This document shows, one piece after another, positions 34,961-43,650 of a stretch of DNA of 64,000 nt. The translations under genes were made by a program, and so were the position numbers. Position 1 is the stretch's first letter. The number at the start of each line of letters is the position of its first letter. Origin of the DNA: Tardiphaga sp. 709. GTDB taxonomy: Bacteria > Pseudomonadota > Alphaproteobacteria > Rhizobiales > Xanthobacteraceae. The stretch lies in contig NZ_CP135529.1 of assembly GCF_032401055.1 (NCBI RefSeq), forward strand, positions 6,136,501-6,200,500. Reading direction: 5' to 3'. The notes under the pieces were generated by a model that saw only the letters and a program-made list of their open reading frames with translations, made no database searches and was not told the DNA's origin.

Positions 34961-35182
34961 TCACGTCTCGACTGTGCCGAGCAACTGTCCTTCCGCGACC
35001 ACGTCGTCGACCGCGACGATCATCGATTTGATTTTACCTGCGGCAGGGGAGGCGACCGGAATTTCCATCTTCATGGCTTCGACAAAAGCCACTTCGTCTC
35101 CTTCATTCACGGAAGCGCCGGTTGCGAGCGGTAGTGAGCAGATGCGGCCGGCGACTTCACTGAGGATCTTGATCTCTGGCAT
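34961..35182 (-). CDS. Biotin carboxyl carrier protein (short, single domain)
   Basis: The protein is 73 aa from MPEIKILSEVAGRI; an in-frame ATG at 35200 is less likely. It is a complete biotinyl/lipoyl domain with the biotinylation motif EAMKMEI, the modified lysine being Lys38. The stand-alone form resembles carrier subunits of multi-subunit acyl-CoA carboxylases or decarboxylases. The carboxyltransferase at 36319 is the likely partner. No biotin carboxylase gene is visible in the window. Confidence 0.9.
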   Translation of the reverse strand: MPEIKILSEVAGRICSLPLATGASVNEGDEVAFVEAMKMEIPVASPAAGKIKSMIVAVDDVVAEGQLLGTVET

Positions 35183-35420
35183 GGTGTTCTCCGCGATCAC
35201 GCGGGCGGCTGCTCGCTATAGGTGTAGCGCCGACGCGACCGGACAATCCCTAAGAATGAGAAGAAACGAGCAGCTTGGTGTTGTCGCCGCAGATTGCCTG
35301 AGGTAGCGTAGCCCGCAAGTGGAATATAATTCCGCAGAGTGGAACGGGATGGCGGCGCACATCGGGGCAATCCAACGGATTGGCTCCCCGCGAGATGCGT
35401 CGTTTTAAGGGAAACGCATC

Positions 35421-36389
35421 ATGGGACGACGTTCGGAACGGCTCAGCAAACAAGGCATGCTCGCCAGCGATCTGGCAGGCGACGGCGATGTGATCCAGGT
35501 GGTTTCGCGCGCCTTTGATATTCTTCGCTGCTTCGAGGGCCATGATGCCCGACTGGGTAATCTCGAAATTTCCAATCGCTGCGGCCTGCCGCGCTCCACC
35601 GTATCGCGCCTGACACATACGCTGACGCGCATGGGCCAGCTCGCCTATTTGCCTGCAGATCAGAAGTACCGCATCGGATCGAGTGCGGTCGCGATGAGCG
35701 CGTCGATGATGCGGGGACTTCAGGTGCGCAACCTGATCCGCCTGCGTTTGCAGGAAGTGGCGGAGCAGGTACCTGGCACGATTGGCTTCACGATTCCTGA
35801 TCGTTTCCACATGGTCTATCTCGAATATGCCCGCGCCGATCACGCGCTCGGATTGCATTCGACCACCGGCAGCCGCATTGCCATGGGCCGGACTGCAGCC
35901 GGTCACGCCTACACCGCAGCGCTCGATGAAGACGTCGGCAATGCCCTGATCAACGATATCGCGCGCGAAATGCCCGAGGACGCCAAGATCCTGCGCGGCA
36001 AAATCGCGAGCAATCGCGAATGTCTGCGTGACAATGGCTACGTTCTCGCAGGTGGCCTTTGGTCGCCGCATATCACCGGAATTGCGACGCCGATCTGGTC
36101 GCCGCAGTATCAGACCTATGTGGTCGTCACTATCGGTCTGCTTGCCGCCATGTATGACGAGCAGCGCCTGCAGGACGAGATCGCTCCGATCCTGCGTCAG
36201 CTCAGCAGCAGGATCAGCATGATGGTTCAGAATGCAGATAGCGGCCTGACCAGTGCGCCCGTTCCAGATGCGCCTCCCGCGCCAACAGCTCAGAAAAAAA
36301 TGCTCCCGGAGGGATTGAATGAACTGGAAGCCGGAACTCGACGACCTCGCCCGGCGCGAAGCCTTCGCGCGGGAGATGGGGGGCGCTGA
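35421..36389 (+). CDS. IclR-family transcriptional regulator
   Basis: The protein is 322 aa. An N-terminal winged HTH (VVSRAFDILRCFEGHDARLG, ISNRCGLPRSTVSRLTHTLT) and a C-terminal ligand domain (LHSTTGSRIAMGRTAAGHAY, GGLWSPHITGIATPIWSPQY) are intact. The last ~50 residues run past the usual family end and overlap the carboxyltransferase start by 71 bp. It probably controls the divergent BCCP-TAXI-TRAP operon and the downstream carboxyltransferase in response to their substrate. Confidence 0.92.
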   Translation: MGRRSERLSKQGMLASDLAGDGDVIQVVSRAFDILRCFEGHDARLGNLEISNRCGLPRSTVSRLTHTLTRMGQLAYLPADQKYRIGSSAVAMSASMMRGLQVRNLIRLRLQEVAEQVPGTIGFTIPDRFHMVYLEYARADHALGLHSTTGSRIAMGRTAAGHAYTAALDEDVGNALINDIAREMPEDAKILRGKIASNRECLRDNGYVLAGGLWSPHITGIATPIWSPQYQTYVVVTIGLLAAMYDEQRLQDEIAPILRQLSSRISMMVQNADSGLTSAPVPDAPPAPTAQKKMLPEGLNELEAGTRRPRPARSLRAGDGGR

Positions 36390-37875
36390 CAAGGTCAAGC
36401 GACAGCATGACCAGGGCCGGCTCACGGTTCGTGAGCGTATCGACAGACTGATAGATGCAAAAAGCTTTCACGAAGTCGGGGCCGTCTCCGGCATCGGTGA
36501 ATATGATGCATCCGGCGAGTTGAAGCACCTCACGCCGGCGAATTGTGTATTCGGTCGTGGCAAGATCGACGGTCGTCCCGTCGTCGTTGTTGGCGATGAC
36601 TTCACCGTGCGCGGCGGTTCGGCAGACGCCTCGATCTCGGCTAAGCCGCTGATGGCCGAGGAAATGGCGCATGACTTCCGGTTGCCGATCATTCGCGTGA
36701 TCGAAGGCTCCGGCGGCGGCGGCTCGGTCAAGACCATCGAGACCAGGGGCGCAGCCAATCTGCCGGGCGGTGTCGGCGGCACGCGCTGGTACTGGTACAC
36801 GACGTCCAATCTGGCGCAGGTGCCAGTCATTGGCCTCGGCCTTGGTTCAGTCGCCGGCCTCGGTGCCGCGCGGCTTGCAGCCAGCCACTACTCGGTCATG
36901 ACCAAGAATTCCGCGATGTTCGTCGCCGGGCCTCCCGTTGTCGCGCGCCTCGGCCAGTCGCTTGAGAAGAAGGAGCTCGGCGGCGCCGATATCCAGACGC
37001 GCGCTGGCGGCGTCGATCATGCCGTGGAGACAGAAGAGGAGGCCTTCGCCTGCGCGCGGCGCTTCCTGTCCTATCTGCCATCGTCCGTCTATGACCTGCC
37101 GCCCACGATCGCCTGCAATGACGATCCCGAACGTGCGGAAGAATCTCTGCTGAACGCCGTGCCGCGCAATCGCCGGCAGGTCTACAAGATGCGCCCGATC
37201 ATCGATGCGGTGGTCGACAAGGGCTCGTTCTTCGAGATGGCCGCGAATTTCGGCCGGCCGATCATCACCGGTTTTGCGCGTCTCGAAGGCCGTGCGGTGC
37301 TGCTGCTCGCCAGCGATCCGTTTCATTATGGCGGTTCGTGGACGGCGGAAGCCTGCCAGAAGGTCGTGCGTTTCGTCGACCTTGCCGAAACGTTCCATCT
37401 CCCGGTCGTCTATCTCATGGATTGCCCGGGCTTCATGATCGGGCTCGATGCGGAGAAGGCGGCGACCATCCGGCACGGTGTTCGCGCCATGACAGCAGTC
37501 AATCAGACCACGGTGCCGTGGTGCACGATCATCATTCGTAATGCCTTCGGCGTCGCTGGCGTGGTGCATCAGCCGGCCAACCGGTTCTCGATGCGTTACG
37601 CATGGCCTTCGGCCTATTGGGGCTCGCTCCCGCTGGAAGGTGGCATCGAGGCTGCCTATCGCGCTGAGATCGATGCGGCGGAGGATCCCAAGGCCAAGCA
37701 GCAGGAAATCGAGGACCGCCTCAACAAGCTGCGTTCGCCATTTCGCTCGGCCGAGAAATTCTGGGTCGAGGAAGTCATCAACCCGACGAAGACGCGCTCG
37801 CTATTGTGTGAGTTTGCGCGTCTTGCCGAACCGCTCCGCAATGCAGGCCCGTCACGGCTGGCGATGCGGCCGTAA
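36319..37875 (+). CDS. Acyl-CoA carboxylase carboxyltransferase subunit (PccB-like)
   Basis: The protein is 518 aa. The start is supported by GGAGGGATTGA six bases upstream. N- and C-carboxyltransferase domains are complete: RLTVRERIDRLIDAKSFHEV, RVIEGSGGGGSVKTIETRG, VYLMDCPGFMIGLDAEKAAT and GVAGVVHQPANRFSMRYAWP. It moves CO2 between carboxybiotin and an acyl-CoA (propionyl/methylcrotonyl-like). It overlaps the IclR gene, and the BCCP is encoded divergently; the biotin carboxylase must be supplied from elsewhere if it acts as a carboxylase. Confidence 0.9.
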   Translation: MNWKPELDDLARREAFAREMGGADKVKRQHDQGRLTVRERIDRLIDAKSFHEVGAVSGIGEYDASGELKHLTPANCVFGRGKIDGRPVVVVGDDFTVRGGSADASISAKPLMAEEMAHDFRLPIIRVIEGSGGGGSVKTIETRGAANLPGGVGGTRWYWYTTSNLAQVPVIGLGLGSVAGLGAARLAASHYSVMTKNSAMFVAGPPVVARLGQSLEKKELGGADIQTRAGGVDHAVETEEEAFACARRFLSYLPSSVYDLPPTIACNDDPERAEESLLNAVPRNRRQVYKMRPIIDAVVDKGSFFEMAANFGRPIITGFARLEGRAVLLLASDPFHYGGSWTAEACQKVVRFVDLAETFHLPVVYLMDCPGFMIGLDAEKAATIRHGVRAMTAVNQTTVPWCTIIIRNAFGVAGVVHQPANRFSMRYAWPSAYWGSLPLEGGIEAAYRAEIDAAEDPKAKQQEIEDRLNKLRSPFRSAEKFWVEEVINPTKTRSLLCEFARLAEPLRNAGPSRLAMRP

Positions 37876-37883
37876 GCTGCGGC

Positions 37884-39146
37884 CTACATCCGCCGCAGCA
37901 CGATCGTGGCGTTCACGCCGCCAAAGCCGAAGCCGTTCGACATCACATGGTCGATGGCTATCGGCCGTGCCTTGCCGCGGATCAGATCGATGCCTTCGGC
38001 AGTGGGGTCGGGGTTTTCGAGGTTGAGCGTGGCCGGTGCGATCTGGTCGCGCAGCGCAAGGATCGCGTAGACCGCCTCAAGCCCTCCGGCTGCACCGAGC
38101 AGGTGACCCGTGGCGGATTTGGTCGAACTGACAGCGACCCCGCCAGTCGTGCCGAAGATGGTCTTGATGGCTTCGAGTTCGCCATGATCGCCGACCGGCG
38201 TCGATGTCGCATGGGCGTTGAGATGCTGGACATCGGCAGGCGTGATGTTGGCCTGTGCCAGAGCGATATCCATCGCGCGCCTGGCGCCATCGCCGTCCTC
38301 GCGACCGGCCGTCATGTGGAACGCATCGGACGTCGTGCCGTAACCGATCAGTTCAGCGATCGGCTTGGCGCCGCGTGCCAGGGCATGATCCAGTTCCTCA
38401 AGCACCACGACCCCGGCGCCTTCGCCCATCACAAAGCCGTCGCGGTCGCGATCGAACGGACGCGAGGCGCGCTCCGGATTGGCAACGAAGTCGGTGGAGA
38501 GCGCGCGAGCGGCGGCGAAGCCGCCGAGGCTGACGCGGTCGATGCAGGCCTCGGCTCCCCCGGCGATGGCGACGTCCGCTTCGCCGGCGCGAATGAGACG
38601 TGCAGCGTCACCGATCGCCTGCACGCCGGCGGCGCAGGCTGTCACGGGTGCGCCGAGCGCGCCCTCGAAGCCGTAGCGGATCGAGATATGACCGGCCGCG
38701 AGATTGACCAGGAATGAGGGCACGGTGAACGGCGACAGCCGGCGGATGCCCTTGGTATCTGTCGTGCGGACGGCGTCGGCAATCGCCGGAAAGCCACCGA
38801 TGCCGGATGCGATGATCGTGGCGGTGCGCTGGCGCTCTTGCGCGGTCTTCGGCTGCCAGCCTGCCTGCGCGATGGCCTCATCGGCGGCCATCAGCGCAAA
38901 CAGGATGAAGCGATCCATCTTCTTCTGATCTTTGCGCGCCGCCGCCTTGTCGGGATCGAAACCGCCTTCCGGATCATTGGTGATGTCAGGCACCTGGCCG
39001 CCGACCTTGGCGGTGAGATCAGCCGTCATGGCCTCCGGCAACAGGCGGATACCGGATTGCCCGGCGAGCAGCCGGGACCAGTTGATCTCGACGCCGCAAC
39101 CGAGCGGCGACACCGCTCCCATCCCCGTAATTACAACGCGGCGCAT
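37884..39146 (-). CDS. fabF: Beta-ketoacyl-ACP synthase II
   Basis: The protein is 420 aa beginning RRVVITGMGAVSPLGCGVE. The Cys-His-His triad is visible in APVTACAAGVQAIGDAARL, NAHATSTPVGDHGELEAIKT and SATGHLLGAAGGLEAVYAIL. It elongates acyl-ACP with malonyl-ACP in type II fatty acid synthesis. It stands apart from fabD/fabG/acpP and next to an MFS transporter and beta-oxidation genes, so it may be an accessory paralogue. It is convergent with the carboxyltransferase gene. Confidence 0.92.
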   Translation of the reverse strand: MRRVVITGMGAVSPLGCGVEINWSRLLAGQSGIRLLPEAMTADLTAKVGGQVPDITNDPEGGFDPDKAAARKDQKKMDRFILFALMAADEAIAQAGWQPKTAQERQRTATIIASGIGGFPAIADAVRTTDTKGIRRLSPFTVPSFLVNLAAGHISIRYGFEGALGAPVTACAAGVQAIGDAARLIRAGEADVAIAGGAEACIDRVSLGGFAAARALSTDFVANPERASRPFDRDRDGFVMGEGAGVVVLEELDHALARGAKPIAELIGYGTTSDAFHMTAGREDGDGARRAMDIALAQANITPADVQHLNAHATSTPVGDHGELEAIKTIFGTTGGVAVSSTKSATGHLLGAAGGLEAVYAILALRDQIAPATLNLENPDPTAEGIDLIRGKARPIAIDHVMSNGFGFGGVNATIVLRRM

Positions 39147-39197
39147 GATGTATTCCCGTTCTGATATGAGTGGCGAGCGGCCTGAATCCCGCGGGGA

Positions 39198-40481
39198 TCA
39201 GGCGATCGCGACGTTCTTGTCCCTTGAAATCGCCAGCACGATCAGCGCTGCAATAATACATAGCGCACCTGCCGCGAAAAAGGCAGGCAGATAGCTGAGC
39301 AGGACCGTGCGCGACAGGCCAGCGCCGAATGCCGCCGTTGCTGCGCCTAGTTGATGGCCGGCGAAGATCCAGCCGAACACCAGACCCGCGCGTTCAGGAC
39401 CGAATTTGGATGCGGTGAGGCGCACGGTCGGCGGCACGGTGGCAATCCAGTCCAGGCCATAGAACAGCGCGAAGAGTGAGAGACCATAGAACGAGAAGTC
39501 GGTGAACGGCAACACCAGCAGCGAGAGGCCACGCAGGCCATAATACCAGAACAGCAGGTAACGATTGTCATACCGGTCAGACAGCCAGCCCGACGCGATG
39601 GTGCCGACGAAATCGAACACGCCCATGGCCGCAAGCAGGCCGGCCGCCTGAATCTGCGGGATGCCGAAGTCGAGGCACATCGGGATCAGGTGAACCTGGA
39701 CCAGCCCGTTGGTGCTGGCGCCGCAGATGAAGAAGGTCGCGAACAGGATCCAGAACACTTTGGTCTGGGCAGCATCGCGCAAGGCGCCGAGCGCTGCCGC
39801 CATGATCGGTGAGGTGTTCGGTGGTGGAACGGCCAGCGGTTCGGTGCTGGTGTCGCCGTAGGGGCGAATGCCGATATCGCTGGGGCGGTCCCGCATCACC
39901 AGCAGCACGCCGAGTGCGGCTATGGCCAGCATCACGCACATCAGCGCCAGTGCCCAGCGCCAGTTACTGTGCTCGGTGATGCTGGCCAGGATCGGCAGGA
40001 AGATCAACTGACCTGTCGCGGCGCTTGCCGTGAGGATGCCCACGACGAGACCACGGCGTGCGCTGAACCAGCGCGCTGCGACGGTGGCGCCGAGCACCAG
40101 CGCCGTCATGCCGGTGCCAATACCAACGGCGACGCCCCAGAGCGCCATGAGCTGCCAGACCTGCGTCATCCCGAGCGACAAGATGAGGCTTGCAGCAACG
40201 ACGAGCAGCGCAATCAGCGTGACGTTGCGCAACCCATAACGGTTCATCAGCGCCGCGGCGAACGGCGCCATCAGGCCGAACAGCACGAAGCGGATCGACA
40301 TGGCCGAGGATATCTCCGCGGTGCTCCAGCCGAACTCCTTCTGCAGCGGCACGATGAACACGCCGGGTGCGCCAACCGCCGCAGCGCTGACCAGCGCCGT
40401 CACGAAGGTCACGGCGATCATCGCCCATCCATAGTGAATGTTGCGGCGGGCGAGGGCAGTCGAGAGCCATCCGGAAATCAT
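39198..40481 (-). CDS. MFS transporter (oxalate/formate or monocarboxylate type)
   Basis: The protein is 427 aa from MISGWLSTALARRNIHYGWA; six extra codons upstream are possible. It has twelve predicted helices, with GVFIVPLQKEFGWSTAEISS and LVQVHLIPMCLDFGIPQIQA. This matches the monocarboxylate/oxalate-formate antiporter-like MFS branch common in Alphaproteobacteria. It sits between fabF and the thiolase on the same strand. Substrate unknown. Confidence 0.88.
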   Translation of the reverse strand: MISGWLSTALARRNIHYGWAMIAVTFVTALVSAAAVGAPGVFIVPLQKEFGWSTAEISSAMSIRFVLFGLMAPFAAALMNRYGLRNVTLIALLVVAASLILSLGMTQVWQLMALWGVAVGIGTGMTALVLGATVAARWFSARRGLVVGILTASAATGQLIFLPILASITEHSNWRWALALMCVMLAIAALGVLLVMRDRPSDIGIRPYGDTSTEPLAVPPPNTSPIMAAALGALRDAAQTKVFWILFATFFICGASTNGLVQVHLIPMCLDFGIPQIQAAGLLAAMGVFDFVGTIASGWLSDRYDNRYLLFWYYGLRGLSLLVLPFTDFSFYGLSLFALFYGLDWIATVPPTVRLTASKFGPERAGLVFGWIFAGHQLGAATAAFGAGLSRTVLLSYLPAFFAAGALCIIAALIVLAISRDKNVAIA

Positions 40482-40555
40482 CGGTAATCCTGCAATCAAC
40501 GAGAATAGGCGTCGCGACGACCATCGCCGCGACGATCATATCTGGGAAGGGCGTC

Positions 40556-41752
40556 TCAGTGAATGATGCGTTCGATGGCAATGGCCGTCGCTTCGCCGCC
40601 GCCGATGCACAGTGCCGCGACGCCGCGTTTCAGGCCTCTGGCTTCCAGCGCGTGCAGCAGCGTCACAATGAGCCGCGCGCCGGTTGCACCGATGGGGTGG
40701 CCCAGCGCGCAGGCGCCGCCATTGACGTTGAGCTTCTCGCGAGGGATGCCAAGGTCGCGTTGCGCGGCCATCGGCACTACGGCGAAGGCCTCGTTGATCT
40801 CGAACAGATCGACATCGCCGACGCTCCAGCCGACCTTGTCGAGCAATTTGCGGATTGCCGGAATGGGCGCAGTCGTGAACCATTGTGGTTCCTGGCTGTG
40901 CGTGGCGTGGCCATGGATCACGGCCAGCGCGGGCAGGCCCTCACGATCCACGAGGGAACGCTTGGCCAGCACCAGGGCAGCAGCGCCATCGGCGTTAGCG
41001 GACGAAGCAGCGGGCGTGATGGTGCCGTTGCTGCGGAAGGCTGGTTTGAGGTTCGGGATCTTGGCGGGATCGACCTTCAGCGGATGTTCGTCATTGGCGA
41101 TCTCGCGCGGTCCGGACTTCTCGACGACGGTCAGTGGCGTGATCTCGGCCTTGAAGGCGCCGCTCTCCACGGCCTTTCGCGCGCGGGTCAGCGTCTCGAT
41201 CGCATAGGCGTCCTGATCTCCACGCGTGAACTGATAGGCCTCAGCGGTGGCTTCGCCAAAGTCACCCATCGAGCGACCGACCTCATAGGCATCTTCAAGC
41301 CCATCCATCAGCATGTGATCGATGATGCGATCATGGCCGACGCGGTAACCGCCGCGCGCCTTCTGTAGCAAATAGGGCGCATTGGTCATGCTCTCCATGC
41401 CGCCGGAGACGACGATCTCCGCCGAGCCGGCATGGATGATGTCGTGGGCAAGCATGGTCGCCTTCATGCCGGAGCCACAGACCTTGTTGATCGTCGTGGC
41501 CCCTGTGGCATCCGGCAGCTTGGCACCTCGGGCGGCCTGGCGGGCGGGCGCCTGACCCTGGCCTGCGGGAAGCACGCAGCCCATGAGGACTTCGTCGATG
41601 CGCTCGGGTGTCAGTTTCGCGCGTGCCACGGCAGCGCCGATGACGTGGCTGCCGAGCTTGTGGCCGGAGAAGGGCGACAGTTCGCCCTGGAAGCGGCCGA
41701 GCGGGGTGCGGGTGGCCGAGACGATGACGACCGGATCTGAAGCTGCGGACAT
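40556..41752 (-). CDS. Acetyl-CoA acyltransferase (thiolase)
   Basis: The protein is 398 aa from MSAASDPVVIVSATRTPLGR. The nucleophilic cysteine lies in TTINKVCGSGMKATMLAHDI; the His and second Cys lie in NVNGGACALGHPIGATGARL and VAALCIGGGEATAIAIE. It is a classic tetrameric thiolase II/I that either cleaves 3-ketoacyl-CoA or condenses acetyl-CoA. It is encoded next to a crotonase gene, consistent with beta-oxidation. Confidence 0.93.
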   Translation of the reverse strand: MSAASDPVVIVSATRTPLGRFQGELSPFSGHKLGSHVIGAAVARAKLTPERIDEVLMGCVLPAGQGQAPARQAARGAKLPDATGATTINKVCGSGMKATMLAHDIIHAGSAEIVVSGGMESMTNAPYLLQKARGGYRVGHDRIIDHMLMDGLEDAYEVGRSMGDFGEATAEAYQFTRGDQDAYAIETLTRARKAVESGAFKAEITPLTVVEKSGPREIANDEHPLKVDPAKIPNLKPAFRSNGTITPAASSANADGAAALVLAKRSLVDREGLPALAVIHGHATHSQEPQWFTTAPIPAIRKLLDKVGWSVGDVDLFEINEAFAVVPMAAQRDLGIPREKLNVNGGACALGHPIGATGARLIVTLLHALEARGLKRGVAALCIGGGEATAIAIERIIH

Positions 41753-41861
41753 GATGGAGGCTCCTTCGCGCAAGCGCGCATCATTTGGATGACACTCATC
41801 ATATGATGCGCTGCAAGATACGCAATGCCGGCCTGTGCAAAATTCTCGTGAGGTCGAGCTG

Positions 41862-42632
41862 CTAGCGCTTGCGGTTGATGAAACCCTGCATCAGTCGCTG
41901 GGGCTCGCCGGTCAGATAGGCCTCGCCGAACACGCCGACGCTGAGATTGACGGATTCCTTCAGCGGCAGCTCTTCCCACTGTTTCAGCAGGGCTTTTTGC
42001 GACCGCATGGCTTCGGGGCCACACTCGAGTATGGCCTCGATCGTCTTTTCAACCTCGGCATCGAGTGCGCCTTCGGCCGCAACCACATCGACCAGACCCC
42101 AATTGAGCGCGGTCGGTGCATCGATGGTGGCGGCGGTCATGATCAGCCAGCGCGCACGGCCCCAACCGATCAAGCGCGGCAAGAGGGCAGCGTGAATCAC
42201 TGAGGGAATACCGACCCTGACCTCGGGCATGGCGTATTTGGAATCGTGCGAAGCAATACGGAAATCGCAGGCGGCAGCGAATTCGAGGCCGCCGCCAAGG
42301 CACCAGCCAGGGATACGGGCAATCACGGGCGCGGGAAATGCGCGCGCAGCCTCGCAGAGATCGCGCAGGCCGGAAATGAACTTCTCGGCGGAGGCCTGAT
42401 CCAGCGTCGCCATCTCCTTGATGTCGGCGCCGCCAATCATGCTCTTTTCGCTCTGGCCGGCGATGACAAGCGCGCGAATGGCGCGTTCCGTGGCCAATAC
42501 CTCGATGCCTTCGCGAACGCCCTTGATTGCGGCTGAATTGAGAATATTGAGTGAGCCGGCGTTGCAGATCGTCAGCCGAACTATACCTCGCGGGTCACGT
42601 TCGACACCGCAGTGGGGATTAAGCATATGCAT
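41862..42632 (-). CDS. Enoyl-CoA hydratase/isomerase-family protein
   Basis: The protein is 256 aa from MHMLNPHCGVERDPRGIVRL; the frame extends to 42722 without support. Crotonase-fold oxyanion-hole segments are KSMIGGADIKEMATLD and RIPGWCLGGGLEFAAACDFR, with the acidic catalytic position at MPEVRVGIPSVIHAALLPRL. It hydrates or isomerises enoyl-CoAs. It is transcribed toward the thiolase gene, 109 bp away, and divergent from the TetR regulator. Confidence 0.88.
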   Translation of the reverse strand: MHMLNPHCGVERDPRGIVRLTICNAGSLNILNSAAIKGVREGIEVLATERAIRALVIAGQSEKSMIGGADIKEMATLDQASAEKFISGLRDLCEAARAFPAPVIARIPGWCLGGGLEFAAACDFRIASHDSKYAMPEVRVGIPSVIHAALLPRLIGWGRARWLIMTAATIDAPTALNWGLVDVVAAEGALDAEVEKTIEAILECGPEAMRSQKALLKQWEELPLKESVNLSVGVFGEAYLTGEPQRLMQGFINRKR

Positions 42633-42807
42633 GAAGTCGTCTCGTCCCTTGCATTTCCTTTGGGCCGGCGCGGATCGCCGGTCTTGTCCTATCAATTCCC
42701 CGTCAAACCGCGGTGTTGTCAAGGCCTGCGGCCAAGCGCGCGTTGCGCGCGCGAGGCGGTGCGGGTAATATGATCGACATCATCTATTTGTCTTGAATGG
42801 ACCGCTG

Positions 42808-43488
42808 ATGCGCTATTCCAAGGAACACAAGCTCGAGACGCATGCGCGGATCGTGAAGAAGGCTTCGGTGCGTTTGCGCGAAAAGGGCGCGCATGGCATC
42901 GGCGTAGCTGACCTCATGAAGGACGCGGGTCTTACCCATGGCGGCTTCTACGCGCATTTCGATTCGCGCGAGGCGCTGGTGATCGAAGCTTTTGCCTATG
43001 CGATGGACCGCTCGACCGACCGCTGGCGTCAGCTGGCCGGGCAGGCACCACCGGACCAGCGTCTGGCCACGTTCGTGGACTTCTACCTGTCGTCGCAGCA
43101 CCGCGACAATCCCGGCCACGGCTGCGCCGTTCCCGCCTTGGGCGCGGAGATCGCGCGCGAGAGCCCCAAGACACGCAAGGTGTTTGCCGCCAAACTCGAT
43201 CAGATGATCGAGATGATGTCCGAGCAGTTTCATGGCGGACCGAGCAAATCGGCGCGCAAACAGGCGATGGCGGCGCTTGCCACCATGATGGGCACCATCG
43301 TGCTCGCCCGCGCCGCCGGCAATGGCGAGTTGTCCGAAGAGCTTTTGAGCGCTGGTCGCGAGGCCGTGCGGGGGCGTGCTGCAGCGCCCAAGCCTGCAGC
43401 GTCCAAGGCTGAGGCTCCCAAGAGCGCGGCTAGAAAGCCGACTGCGAAAAAGGCGGCGACCAAGGCTATGTCTCCCGCCAAGAACTGA
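42808..43488 (+). CDS. TetR-family transcriptional regulator
   Basis: The protein is 226 aa from the ATG at 42808; a TTG at 42793 is an alternative. The N-terminal HTH reads HARIVKKASVRLREKGAHGI, GVADLMKDAGLTHGGFYAHF and DSREALV. The ligand domain follows, and then an unusual Ala/Lys-rich tail of ~45 residues (KPAASKAEAPKSAARKPTAK) resembling histone-H1-like tails. It is divergent from the crotonase-thiolase group and upstream of the valine genes, so it could control either. Confidence 0.9.
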   Translation: MRYSKEHKLETHARIVKKASVRLREKGAHGIGVADLMKDAGLTHGGFYAHFDSREALVIEAFAYAMDRSTDRWRQLAGQAPPDQRLATFVDFYLSSQHRDNPGHGCAVPALGAEIARESPKTRKVFAAKLDQMIEMMSEQFHGGPSKSARKQAMAALATMMGTIVLARAAGNGELSEELLSAGREAVRGRAAAPKPAASKAEAPKSAARKPTAKKAATKAMSPAKN

Positions 43489-43650
43489 TAATCGGCGCAC
43501 TGCCTGCGACATTGTCGCGGCGGTGACATTCTGACAGGGCGAAACTGCAGCGAGCCTGCAATTTCGCAAATCCGCCGCGCGTGCAGGGCCTTTCCAAACG
43601 CCATAAAGCCTGATCAACATCGGGCCAAATTTGGCTCCCAGGAGGAACGC

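Noticed and set aside
37884-42632. Polyketide-like synthase cluster
   Set aside because: Only a single FabF with an ordinary thiolase, crotonase and transporter; no acyl carrier protein, KR or chain-length factor is present.
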